Assembly: GCA_963742345.1 (NCBI GenBank)
Contig: CAVULO010000006.1
Coordinates: 1-64,000 of the forward strand
Source: Pseudolabrys sp963742345
Lineage (GTDB): Bacteria > Pseudomonadota > Alphaproteobacteria > Rhizobiales > Xanthobacteraceae
Reading direction: 5' to 3'
Length of the DNA stretch: 64,000 bases
Positions 40,480 through 49,363 of the stretch are shown in pieces. The position numbers were made by a program, and so were the translations under genes. Each line of letters opens with the position of its first letter. Positions within the stretch are counted from its first letter, which is position 1. Under the pieces are notes generated by a model, which was given only the letters and a program-made list of their open reading frames with translations, was not told the origin of the DNA and did not search any database.

Positions 40480-41337
40480 ATGGCCAAGCGCAAGGCGATT
40501 GAAGTAGCCGGCAGCGAATCGGTAGCAAATCCAGACAGCGCGTCCGAGCAAGCGCAGCCCAAAGTTGAATTGCCTGCCATGGAGTCGCCGTCGATCTCGC
40601 CGGCAAAGATAGAGACCATGACCGAGCCTCCCGACGCGGTGGCTGCGGCGGACGGAATACCTCTGGCTGCTGCGGGCACAGAAGAGACAGCCGCTGCCAT
40701 CCCGGAGATTGATGCGCCGAAGCGTCCGCGCTTTGTCTTGCGCCCGCGTCATAGACGTTACGCTGTGCTCGCCGCCTCGGTGGCAATCGCAGCCGCATTC
40801 GGCGCGGTCGTCGGTGCAGCGACGACGGGCGGCTTCTCCCGGCCTGCGGCGGTCGACGTCTCAGCCGAGGAAAACAAAGCGACCCAGCAGTCGGTCGATC
40901 GCCTCGCCAAGGAAGTCACCAGCCTGAAGGCGAGCTTCGACACCGCCAACAAATTGGCCCACAGCCAGATTGCAAAAATAAGCGAACGCCTCAGCCGCGA
41001 GAACGCAGAGGTCACGGGTTCAATCACGCCGCCGCAAACGGTTCCGTCGGCGCCACAGACGTCTGCGCCGATGCCGGCGTCGCGTCCGGCGCCCGCTGCC
41101 GCCGAATTGCAAGCCGCACGGCTGCCGATCGTGGCGGACTGGTCGATTCGCGAAACCCGCGACGGCTACGTCTATGTGCAGGGGCACGGCGACATTTATC
41201 AGGTTGTCCCCGGCGCGCCGTTACCCGGCCTCGGCCCTGTCGAACAGATCAAGCGGCAGGAGGGACGCTGGCTGGTGGTAACGCCAAAAGGGATCATCGT
41301 ATCGATGCGTGATCGCCGCTATTTCGAACAATTCTGA
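40480..41337 (+). CDS. Membrane-anchored hypothetical protein with coiled coil
   Basis: 285 residues from ATG 40480, preceded by GAGGGTGGAG; the in-frame ATG at 40387 lies in the repeat region and is unlikely. A long Ala/Pro/Glu-rich cytoplasmic-type N-terminus leads to one transmembrane helix (YAVLAASVAIAAAFGAVVGA). A predicted coiled coil follows (NKATQQSVDRLAKEVTSLKAS), then a Pro-rich linker and a small C-terminal beta domain (DGYVYVQGHGDIYQVVPGAPLPGLG). It looks conserved in Bradyrhizobium relatives. The function is unknown; a cell-envelope role is a guess from topology only. Confidence 0.82.
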   Translation: MAKRKAIEVAGSESVANPDSASEQAQPKVELPAMESPSISPAKIETMTEPPDAVAAADGIPLAAAGTEETAAAIPEIDAPKRPRFVLRPRHRRYAVLAASVAIAAAFGAVVGAATTGGFSRPAAVDVSAEENKATQQSVDRLAKEVTSLKASFDTANKLAHSQIAKISERLSRENAEVTGSITPPQTVPSAPQTSAPMPASRPAPAAAELQAARLPIVADWSIRETRDGYVYVQGHGDIYQVVPGAPLPGLGPVEQIKRQEGRWLVVTPKGIIVSMRDRRYFEQF

Positions 41338-41363
41338 TCGGCCATCCGCAGTGAATAACGACC

Positions 41364-41395
41364 AGCGGCGCCCCCCGGGCGCCGCTCTTCATTTG
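41364..41395 (+). terminator. Hairpin terminator after the hypothetical gene
   Basis: Perfect 10-bp stem AGCGGCGCCC / GGGCGCCGCT with a CCC loop at 41364-41386, followed by CTTCATTTG. A strong stem, but the T-tract is short. Confidence 0.6.
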
Positions 41396-41465
41396 CGCGT
41401 GAGGCGGTAGCGAGCGGCGCGAAAGCGTGTCAGATTTCCGCCGCTCAAACGGCGCGGATCATGCC

Positions 41466-42314
41466 ATGCACAATGCTGCGTACAATACTTCGCTGAGAAT
41501 TCTGGCGGTAACGGCGTGGGTTATCGCAGCGGCCTCGCAAGCCACAGCCCAAGGTGCGGCACCCCCGGCCAAGCCTGAAATGACGCAAAGCTGCCCCGGC
41601 CTGGTAGCGACGCGGCCTCCTTTCGTTGAGCCCGCCACGTTGCGCCTTGCCTCGCTTGAGCGCGATCAGGTGCGCATCAGCTACGTCGGCCACGCAACGT
41701 TTCTGATCGAAAGCCCGCAGCTGGTGCGCATTGCGACTGACTACAACGACTATGTCAGGCCGCCGATGCTGCCCGATATTGTGACGATGAATCATGCGCA
41801 TTCATCGCACTTCAGCCTGTCGCCCGATCCAGGCATCAAATATGTGCTGCACGGCTGGACAGATGACGAAAAGCCTGCGCGCGTCGATCTGCAATACAAG
41901 GACGTGCGCGTGCGCAACGTCCCCACCAATATCCGCACGTTCGAAGGCGGCACCGAACGGCACGGCAATTCGATTTTCATTTTCGAGGTAGCCAATCTGT
42001 GCATCGCGCATCTCGGCCATTTGCATCACACGCTGACGCAGCAGCAGCTCAACGAGATCGGCCGCGTCGACATCGTGCTCGTGCCGGTTGACGGTTCATA
42101 TACGCTCGATCTCGACGGCATGGTCGAAGTGCTGCATGCGCTCAAGGCGCCGCTGATGATTCCGATGCACTATTTCAGTGCCTACACGCTCGATCGTTTC
42201 CTGCAGCGCGTGCGCCAGGAATGGGATGTGGAAGTCGCAGAAATACCATCATTGGTAGCATCCAAGACAACCCTCCCGGCAAAGCCGAAGGTTCTTGTGC
42301 TGCCTGGCCATTAA
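41466..42314 (+). CDS. Secreted metallo-beta-lactamase-fold protein with altered metal motif
   Basis: 282 residues from ATG 41466, with a signal peptide ending near ATAQG (residue 30). The UlaG-like beta-lactamase fold is recognised by VRISYVGHATFLIES and by PDIVTMNHAHSSHF near 104-116. It is further supported by LCIAHLGHLHHTL and the final His-containing MIPMHYFSAYT. The usual HxHxDH reads HAHSSH (His110, His112, Ser114, His115), so the Asp ligand is replaced by Ser. It might bind one metal or act differently. The frame is intact. No clear partner gene. Confidence 0.85.
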   Translation: MHNAAYNTSLRILAVTAWVIAAASQATAQGAAPPAKPEMTQSCPGLVATRPPFVEPATLRLASLERDQVRISYVGHATFLIESPQLVRIATDYNDYVRPPMLPDIVTMNHAHSSHFSLSPDPGIKYVLHGWTDDEKPARVDLQYKDVRVRNVPTNIRTFEGGTERHGNSIFIFEVANLCIAHLGHLHHTLTQQQLNEIGRVDIVLVPVDGSYTLDLDGMVEVLHALKAPLMIPMHYFSAYTLDRFLQRVRQEWDVEVAEIPSLVASKTTLPAKPKVLVLPGH

Positions 42315-42481
42315 CTTCTGCCGTTAACCGGGCTAGTACGTGCAAATACGTGGACATGGTCGGCCGTCAAATTACGGCCTCGATTGCCCTTATCAACAGG
42401 CCCCAGTTGACCGCGTGGAACTAATAAGTAGTTGTCGCGTTCTTTGGTGCGCGATTTTGAAAGGTTTCGAGGGATTTTTTC

Positions 42482-42850
42482 ATGGTTCAGACTTGGAGTA
42501 GCTGGAAGCGATTTCCCGATGCACAAACCGGCGAACACGTTGAAGCGCCGATCGGCCCCGGAGTTTATGAAGTCCGCCACACAATGACCGGCCGGGTCGT
42601 TGCCTTTGGCCATGCCGGCAACGTGGCAAATGCGCTCGCCGACCTGAAGTTGAACGGCAGCGCCGGCGCTTTCAGCCGGCTCTTTCGCAAGCAGCCGCTG
42701 GTGTCGCGTGTCGCCGATCTTGAATATCGCACCTGCGCGGCAACCAGCCGCGCCGAAGCCAAGACCGCCGCGCAACGGCTGATGGGCCTGCGGCAGACAG
42801 CCTGGCGCCGGCGCATGGACACGGGTTGGGCTACACGGCATCCGCACTGA
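42482..42850 (+). CDS. Small conserved protein, possible GIY-YIG-like fold
   Basis: 122 residues, with start ATG 42482 after GAGGGA. The segment GPGVYEVRHTMTGRVVAFGHAGNVANAL resembles a degenerate GIY-YIG nuclease start (GVY ... FGHAGN), followed by LEYRTCAATSRAEAKTAAQRLM, where a conserved Arg and Glu would lie. The motif match is by eye and weak. It could equally be an unrelated alphaproteobacterial hypothetical. It ends just before the Rieske oxygenase gene, but its link to it is unclear. Confidence 0.65.
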   Translation: MVQTWSSWKRFPDAQTGEHVEAPIGPGVYEVRHTMTGRVVAFGHAGNVANALADLKLNGSAGAFSRLFRKQPLVSRVADLEYRTCAATSRAEAKTAAQRLMGLRQTAWRRRMDTGWATRHPH

Positions 42851-42981
42851 GCGCCTCTTATCAATTCGATTTGCGGCCGGCCCCTGTGCCGGCCGCTTCG
42901 CTTTTGCAGGCCTCGCGCGCGCCTTTCGGTTGGTCGCGGACTTCGTATAAAGTCGGCCCCGGCTCCAGGGGACTTGCGCCG

Positions 42982-44295
42982 ATGTTGAGTGCGGAACAGA
43001 GCGATTTCATCACCCGAACCGGAGCGGGCACACCGGCAGGCGACTTGATGCGGCGCTATTGGCAGCCCGCCGCGCTGGTCGATGAGCTTTCCGGCAACCG
43101 CCCGGTAAAAGCCGTACGGCTATTCGGCGAAGACCTGGTGATCTTCAGGGACGAGCAAGGGCGTTACGGACTTATCGGCCGCCGCTGTCCGCACCGCGGT
43201 ACCGATCTCGCTTACGGGCGCCTCGAAAACGGCGGCCTGCGCTGCGCTTTTCACGGCTGGCTGTTCGACGTGAGCGGCAGATGTATCGAGACGCCGGCCG
43301 AACCCGACGACAGCAATCTGTGCGCCAATATCAGACAGAAATCTTATCCCGTCGTGGAAAAGAGCGGGATCCTGTTCGCCTATCTTGGGCCGGGCGAGCC
43401 GCCGGCGTTCCCGCATTTCGACTGCTTCGTCGCGCCCGACAGCCACACCTTCGCCTTCAAGGGCATGATCTCCTGCAACTGGCTGCAGTCGCTCGAAGTC
43501 GGCATCGATCCGGTACACACATCCTTCCTGCACCGTTTCTTCGAGGATGAAGATCCGAGCCAGGCCTACGGAAAATTATTCCGCGACACCTCGCGCGATT
43601 CCGACATGCCGATGTCGCGCATCATGCGCGAGTTCACACGGCCTCGCATCGAAGTAGAGCCGACCGACTTCGGCTTCAGGCTTGTAACGTTGCGGCAGAT
43701 CAGCGAGGCGAGCACTCATGTGCGCGTCACCAATCTGATGTTCCCCAATGCCTTCGTCATTCCGATGAGCCGCGAGATGACGATCACGCAATGGCACGTG
43801 CCGATCGATGATGAAAAGCACTACTGGTATGCGATCTTCACGAGCTTCGGCGCGCCCGTCGACAAAAACGAAATGCGGCGCCAGCGGCTCGCGCTCTATC
43901 AGTTGCCCGACTACATCCCGAACAAGAACAAGAGCAACGACTACGGTTTCGATCCGCATGAGCAGGAGCACGAGACCTATACCGGCATGGGCGCCGACAT
44001 CAACGTGCACGACCAGTGGGCTTGCGAGTCGATGGGCGCGATCCAGGACCGCACGAGCGAGCATCTCGGCACTTCCGACAAGGCGATCAGCGCCTATCGC
44101 AAACTGCTACGCCACGCGATCGAACAAGCGGGCAAGGGCGAGAAGCCGATCATGGTCCTCGACCCGGCACGAGCCGCGGGCATCACCGGTCCGGCGGCGG
44201 TTGATGGCATCGGCCCGGCCGACGACTGGCAGGGTTATTGGCAAAAGAGCGAAGCGAGCAAACGCCGGGCTGCGAGCTGGATCAATGGGCACTAG
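42982..44295 (+). CDS. Rieske [2Fe-2S] ring-hydroxylating oxygenase, large subunit
   Basis: 438-residue oxygenase resembling the phthalate-dioxygenase/vanillate-demethylase type. The Rieske cluster is RRCPHRGTDLAYGRLENGGLRCAFHGW (CxH ... CxxH, positions about 71-92). The mononuclear iron site is given by GIDPVHTSFLHRF (His-x4-His), with a later Asp in HDQWACESMG. The start is ATG 42982; the upstream in-frame extension to 42826 has no family similarity. No ferredoxin or reductase gene is adjacent. The glutamine-synthetase-like gene begins 6 bases after its stop, so the two likely form one operon. The substrate is unknown. Confidence 0.9.
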   Translation: MLSAEQSDFITRTGAGTPAGDLMRRYWQPAALVDELSGNRPVKAVRLFGEDLVIFRDEQGRYGLIGRRCPHRGTDLAYGRLENGGLRCAFHGWLFDVSGRCIETPAEPDDSNLCANIRQKSYPVVEKSGILFAYLGPGEPPAFPHFDCFVAPDSHTFAFKGMISCNWLQSLEVGIDPVHTSFLHRFFEDEDPSQAYGKLFRDTSRDSDMPMSRIMREFTRPRIEVEPTDFGFRLVTLRQISEASTHVRVTNLMFPNAFVIPMSREMTITQWHVPIDDEKHYWYAIFTSFGAPVDKNEMRRQRLALYQLPDYIPNKNKSNDYGFDPHEQEHETYTGMGADINVHDQWACESMGAIQDRTSEHLGTSDKAISAYRKLLRHAIEQAGKGEKPIMVLDPARAAGITGPAAVDGIGPADDWQGYWQKSEASKRRAASWINGH

Positions 44296-44301
44296 GCCGT
44301 A

Positions 44302-45783
44302 ATGCCCCCGCGTTCGCGTAGACCTGTCACCTTCGTAGATCGCCACGAGTTGTGGAGCAGTGCGCAGGCAAAAGTCGCGGCGCAGGTCGCGCGCATCATC
44401 AAAAAAGAAGAGCTCGAGGTTGTGCGCTTCTCCTTTGCCGACCAGCATGGCGTGCTGCGCGGCAAAACCTTGCTCGCATCCGAAGCGGCCGCCGCAATGC
44501 ACGCCGGCGTCACGATGACCACAACGCTGCTCGCCAAGGACACGGCACATCGCACCGTCTATCCGGTGTTCACGCCGGGCGGCGGTTTCGCCATGGCGGA
44601 GATGCAGGGCGGCGGCGATTTCGTCATGGTCGCCGACCCGTCAACCTTCAGAATCCTGCCGTGGGCGACCAAGACCGGCTGGCTGCTGTGCGATATTTAT
44701 TTCACCAATGGCAAACCGGTGCCGTACTCAACCAGGGCACGCTGTCGCGACGCACTGGCAACGCTGGCCAAGGCAGGCTTCGATTTCTGTGCGGGGCTCG
44801 AAGTCGAATTCCATCTATTCAAGCTGGAGAACGCGCGGCTGGCGCCGGCCGACGCAACCTGGCCTCCGGAAGCGCCGGAGGTCAGCCTGCTCACGCAAGG
44901 CCATCAATATCTCACCGAGTCGCGCTTCGACATGCTCGATCCGCCGGTGGAAATTCTCCGCCGAGGCGTCGAACAGCTCGGCCTGCCATTGCGCTCGGTC
45001 GAAGTCGAGCTCGGCCCCAGCCAGTGCGAGTTTACCTTCCGCCCGCAGCTGGGCCTCGACAGCGCCGACACCATGGTGCTGTTCCGCGCCGCTGTTAAAC
45101 AGATCGCCCGCCGCCATGGATTTCTGGCGAGCTTCATGTGCCGGCCGGCCTTTGCAAATGCGATGTCGAGCGGCTGGCATCTGCATCAGTCGCTGGTCGA
45201 AGCCAAAACCAGACGCAACGCTTTCGCCTTCGATCACCCTGACGTACTCTCGACTGTTGGCAAATATTATCTGGGCGGGCTGCTGGCACATGCGCGCGCG
45301 GCCGCGGCCTTCACGACGCCGACCATAAATGGCTACAAGCGCTACCGACCTTATTCGCTCGCCCCCGACCGCGCCATTTGGGGACGCGACAATCGCGGCG
45401 CGATGATCCGCGTGCTTGGCCAACCCGGCGATCCTGCGACCCGTCTGGAAAACCGGGTTGGCGAGCCTGCGGCCAACCCGTACCTCTACATGGCGTCGCA
45501 GATTTATTCCGGCCTCGACGGTATTGCGCGCAGGCTCGATCCCGGCCCGTCCGCAGATACGCCCTATGAAGCCGTCGCCGCGCTACTGCCGAAAAATCTG
45601 GGCGAGGCTCTGACCGCGTTGCGCGCCGATGATGTTTTGCGCGCCGGCTTCGGCGCGGGGTTCATCGACTACTACACGCATATCAGGGCGGCCGAGCTTG
45701 AGCGGTTCCAGAAAGAGGCGGGCGAACAGCCCCAGCTTGAGGTTACGCGCTGGGAGCAGAAGGAATACCTGGATTTGTTCTGA
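44302..45783 (+). CDS. Glutamine-synthetase-family ligase (gamma-glutamylamide synthetase-like)
   Basis: 493-residue ATP-dependent ligase of the glutamine synthetase superfamily. FSFADQHGVLRGKTL marks the N-terminal beta-grasp domain. Catalytic-domain motifs are GLEVEFHLF, VELGPSQCEFTF, SSGWHLHQSL and TRLENRVGEPAANPYLYMASQI, with the metal glutamates and ATP-site histidine retained. Similar enzymes glutamylate amines, for example GlnA-like proteins of polyamine and aniline pathways. Directly after the Rieske oxygenase, it suggests amine or aromatic-amine handling, which is an inference from context. The frame is intact. Confidence 0.88.
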   Translation: MPPRSRRPVTFVDRHELWSSAQAKVAAQVARIIKKEELEVVRFSFADQHGVLRGKTLLASEAAAAMHAGVTMTTTLLAKDTAHRTVYPVFTPGGGFAMAEMQGGGDFVMVADPSTFRILPWATKTGWLLCDIYFTNGKPVPYSTRARCRDALATLAKAGFDFCAGLEVEFHLFKLENARLAPADATWPPEAPEVSLLTQGHQYLTESRFDMLDPPVEILRRGVEQLGLPLRSVEVELGPSQCEFTFRPQLGLDSADTMVLFRAAVKQIARRHGFLASFMCRPAFANAMSSGWHLHQSLVEAKTRRNAFAFDHPDVLSTVGKYYLGGLLAHARAAAAFTTPTINGYKRYRPYSLAPDRAIWGRDNRGAMIRVLGQPGDPATRLENRVGEPAANPYLYMASQIYSGLDGIARRLDPGPSADTPYEAVAALLPKNLGEALTALRADDVLRAGFGAGFIDYYTHIRAAELERFQKEAGEQPQLEVTRWEQKEYLDLF

Positions 45784-45789
45784 TACGCG

Positions 45790-46515
45790 CTAGTAGTCGA
45801 GCCGCGGTGCACGCAGTCTTGCCCGGCTGATGAGGCAGGCGCCCACGGTTCCAGCCATGCCGATAATCGAGCAGACGAGCTTGATCTTTGCGGGCGCGCC
45901 GGCGCCAAACGATGCCGCGTAGTCGGCGATGATCGGATCGCTGGCAATCACATCGCCCGCGATCCATCCCAGCAAACCCGCCCCGGCCCATATGATGAGC
46001 GGGAAATAATTGAGCAGGGCCATGATGACGTTCGCACCGGCCACGATCGCGGGAATGCTGACGCCCAGTCCGAACACGAGCAACGCCAGGCTTCCATCGG
46101 CTACCGCCGCGACGGCAATGACGTTGTCGAGACTCATGACCACGTCCGCAACGGCGATAAGCTTCACGGCCCGCCAAAGGCTGTCGGATGTTGAATTGCC
46201 GTTGTCGGCCTCTTCGCCGGGCACCAGCAATTTTACTGCAATCCAAAAGAGCGCTACTCCCCCGGCGATCTTCACGTACGGAAGCAACATGAGCGTCGAG
46301 ACGATGGTCGCAAAGACCAGTCGCAATAAAAGCGCCACCCCGGTGCCCAGCACCATTCCTGCGGCGCGCTGTTTTTGCGGCAAATTCCGGCAGGCGAGTG
46401 CGATCACGATTGCGTTGTCGCCTGACAGCAACACGTTGATCCAGATAATTTGAACAACCGATATCCAGAACTGGGGCTGCGTGTTGACGCCGATACCGTT
46501 CAAAAAATCGATCAT
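45790..46515 (-). CDS. TerC/YjbE-family integral membrane protein
   Basis: 241 residues, about seven hydrophobic helices. Two internal repeats each carry the acidic TerC motif: LLSGDNAIVIALA and VVMSLDNVIAVAAV. Such proteins export Mn or are linked to metal and tellurite resistance; the specific cargo here is unknown. It converges on the ligase gene with 7 bases between stops. The small ORF at 46538 is immediately upstream on the same strand. Confidence 0.88.
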   Translation of the reverse strand: MIDFLNGIGVNTQPQFWISVVQIIWINVLLSGDNAIVIALACRNLPQKQRAAGMVLGTGVALLLRLVFATIVSTLMLLPYVKIAGGVALFWIAVKLLVPGEEADNGNSTSDSLWRAVKLIAVADVVMSLDNVIAVAAVADGSLALLVFGLGVSIPAIVAGANVIMALLNYFPLIIWAGAGLLGWIAGDVIASDPIIADYAASFGAGAPAKIKLVCSIIGMAGTVGACLISRARLRAPRLDY

Positions 46516-46537
46516 TCACAAACCCTGTGCGATTTGA

Positions 46538-46945
46538 TCAGGCGACGTTTTCGGGATGCGCGCGGTCGGGCTGCTTGCGAAGCGGAAATCCATGTCGCGC
46601 GCGCCACGCTGGATCGAGCGTTTCCCTCCACGCCGTGTAGAGAACGCTGACGAGTCCGAGGGCGCCAACGATGAGCAGCGACCATTGCAGGGATTCGGAG
46701 TGCGCTGCGTCCAGACGGAGGTGATCGAGCAGCGTGAGATAGGGGAGCGTCCAAAGCGCCACGAGCCCGGCCCAGTTGAGTAGAACCGAACCGATCGAAA
46801 CCCGTGCGTTCGATGCCAGTCCGCCGGCCTGACGCCGCTTGTGCAATTGCTGACCGCTGTCGGATTTCTGCGATCGAATATTCTCCGGGCGGGCCGGAGA
46901 ATTCACTGTCAATGGAAGTCGGTTCGGCACGATCCCTGTCCGCAA
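46538..46945 (-). CDS. Hypothetical small membrane protein
   Basis: 135 residues. A charged N-terminus of about 45 residues is followed by two hydrophobic segments (SVLLNWAGLVALWTLPYLTLL and LLIVGALGLVSVLYTAW) and a basic tail. It is 22 bases upstream of the TerC start, so co-transcription is possible. It was not recognised in any family. Coding status rests on its length, its hydrophobic pattern and its setting only. Its start region faces the dyad cluster before the sensor-kinase gene. Confidence 0.45.
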   Translation of the reverse strand: MRTGIVPNRLPLTVNSPARPENIRSQKSDSGQQLHKRRQAGGLASNARVSIGSVLLNWAGLVALWTLPYLTLLDHLRLDAAHSESLQWSLLIVGALGLVSVLYTAWRETLDPAWRARHGFPLRKQPDRAHPENVA

Positions 46946-47008
46946 AGCGGGTAAATGGGTTCTGTGCCGTCAGAATAGGATTGGCGAATTCGTCTACAAC
47001 TCGGGACG

Positions 47009-47057
47009 AATACCCGGGTCATTACCCTTGGGTATTTTCACCTAGGGATTAATATCC
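47009..47057 (+). promoter_or_regulatory. Dyad cluster upstream of the sensor kinase
   Basis: Within 49 bases there are AATACCC (47009-47015) / GGGTATT (47030-47036). TACCC-TT-GGGTA forms a compact palindrome at 47023-47034, CCTAGG is at 47041-47046, and GGAT-TAAT-ATCC lies at 47046-47057. It ends 29 bases before the kinase start, a typical place for an activator or autorepressor. Confidence 0.55.
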
Positions 47058-47085
47058 GGGGTGTCATCGCGGGCGAGGTTTAAGA

Positions 47086-48727
47086 TTGATGATAAGCAGA
47101 ACCCATGCGGAGCGATTGCAAGCGATGGCTTTCCCGCGAGTCTTCGACACCCACAAGGTGATCGTCGGGCTTATCTATCTTGCGGCGTATGCGGTGCTTG
47201 ATTGGATCAGCTTCATCGAGCCCTACGCTCATCTCGGCATTACACCCTGGAATCCCGGCACAGGCTTGAGCTTCGTCCTGATCCTGCTGTTTGGCCCCAG
47301 GATGATTCCATTTTTGCTCATTAGTCCTTTGCTTGCAGATTTTCTGAATCAGCAATTCGCCATGCCGTGGCATTTCGAGATCCTTGCATCGGCGCTGGTT
47401 GGCGGAGGCTATTCGATTGCATTGCTGTTTTTGTTGCGTCCGAACTTGCGATTTGATCCCACGCTCGCCTCGATGCACGACCTTGTTCTGTTGATGGTCG
47501 TTGCGGTCGTGAGCGCGGCTTTTGTCGCAACTGGTTACGTAAGCCTGACAATTGCCGCGGGGCTGTTGCCGGCTGCGGATTTCACGGCGGCGACGCTGCG
47601 CTATTGGGTTGGCGACGTGATCGGCATCACCGTGATAGCCCCGTTCGCGCTATTTGCATTGACCCGCCGGCGCATACTGCCGATGACGACAGAAACCTTG
47701 TTGCAATTCGTTGCAATCGGCCTGGCCCTGACTCTGGTATTCGGCCTGGCGCAGGAACAACAATTTCAATTGTTCTACGTTCTCTTCCTGCCGATCGTCT
47801 GGCTTGCTGTACGCACCGGCTCGGAAGGCGTCAGTGTCGGGATTTTGGCCACGCAACTCGGACTGATCCTCGGCATTCAACTTTTCCCGGCGGGAACATT
47901 CAATGTGACGGCTTTTCAGGCGCTCATGCTCGTCCTGGCGGTGACCGGGTTGGTTGCCGGCGAGCTAGTTACAGAACGGCGGCGTACCGAAGCCCAATTG
48001 CGCTTGCAGCAGGACTCGCTCTCGCGTCTTGCGCGACTTGGCAGCATGGGCGAACTCGCAGCCGCGGTGGCGCATGAGCTCAATCAGCCCTTGATGGCGG
48101 CCGGCACTTACACGCGGCTGGTGAACGATGCGATGAGCGCGGCGCCGGTCGATGTCGTGACGGTTGCCGAGACCGCGAAGAAGGCGGTGGCACAAGTCGA
48201 GCGCGCCGCCGAAGTCGTGCGCCACCTGCGTGCCCTGGTCCGGCTCGACCGCAGCAATCGCGCGCCGTGCAGACTTCGAACGGATCGTGGAAGAAACGAT
48301 TGAATTGTGCCAGCCGGATCTCGACCGCATGCATGTGGCCGTCCGCACCGCCATCGCCGCCGACCTTCCGAGAGTCATGGTCGATCTCCTGCAGATTGAG
48401 CAGATCCTGATCAACCTCCTGCGCAATGCGATCGAGGCGATCGGAGACGGCGGAAGCCTGCGTGGCACCGTGCTGATCGAAGCAAAGGTTCTCGATGCCG
48501 ACTTCGTCGAAGTTCGGGTCGTCGACAGCGGACCGGGCTTTCCACCCCAGCTGCTCGAAAACGCGTTTCTGCCGCTATCATCCAGTAAGGCCGAAGGCCT
48601 CGGCATTGGATTGCCGCTGTGCCGGTCGATCGTCGAGGCCCATGGCGGCAAGTTATGGCTTGATCACGGCTCGCGTGGCGGTGCCGTCCACTTTACGCTG
48701 CCCATCGCGAAGGTGGCCCCGGCATGA
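47086..48727 (+). CDS. MASE1-domain sensor histidine kinase, frameshifted
   Basis: Membrane sensor kinase of about 547 residues. The N-terminal MASE1-type region of about eight hydrophobic helices includes FVLILLFGPRMIPFLLI and GDVIGITVIAPFALFAL. A HisKA phosphoacceptor domain follows (LGSMGELAAAVAHELNQPL, His about 317) and a HATPase domain (LINLLRNAIEAIG, RVVDSGPGFPP, GLGIGLPLCRSIVEAHGG). The frame breaks near 48270. Its stop overlaps the regulator start (ATGA). It is a complete orthodox two-component pair with the FixJ-type protein. The signal is unknown. Confidence 0.88.
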
Positions 48728-49348
48728 GCGCTCTCGTTCACATTGCGATAATTGACGACGATGAGGCGGTGCTCGAACTCGCTGCGCCTCTATTTCGCTC
48801 GTCAGGGCATTGAAACATCGTGCTTTGCGTCCGCGAAGGAATTTCTTGCCGCGATCGAGGGCGGACCGCGGTTTGTCTGCATTGTTTCAGACGTCCGTAT
48901 GCCCGGAATGTCCGGCATCGACCTGGTTCATCGTCTCAAGGGCGAAGGTTTGACCGCGCCGGTTATCCTGATTACGGGGCATGGCGACGTCGATATGGCG
49001 GTCGCGGCTATTAAAGTCGGCGCCTTCGATTTCATCGAGAAGCCATTCGATGAGGCTCGCCTGCTCGCCAGTATCCGCAATGCAATAGAAAAGAATCGGC
49101 AACCTGAAATCGACGCGACCGAACTTGAAAAATTGCAATCTCGTTTCAATACGCTCTCAAGCCGGCAACGCCAGGTCATGGAGCTCGCGGCGGCGGGTTT
49201 GTCGAATAAGGAAATCGGATCGCAACTCAAAATCAGCCCTAAGACCGTGGAGAATCATCGCGCCTGGGTGATGGAGCGTATCGGCGCTCGCAATATCGCG
49301 GAATTGGTGCGCATTGCGATGAAGGTTCAAGGAAAGCAACAAGGTTGA
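48724..49348 (+). CDS. FixJ-family response regulator, frameshifted
   Basis: Two-domain regulator. The receiver starts HIAIIDDDEAV in one frame, then after a shift near 48777 continues SLRLYFARQGIETSCF, with the phosphoacceptor Asp in VSDVRMPGMSGIDLVHR and the Lys in DFIEKPFDEARL. The C-terminal LuxR/NarL-type helix-turn-helix is LSSRQRQVMELAAAGLSNKEIG to KTVENHRAWVMERIGARN. It is coupled to the kinase by ATGA and most likely acts on the palindromes in front of the kinase, by analogy only. Confidence 0.88.
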
Positions 49349-49363
49349 TCTGGATTTATCCTG

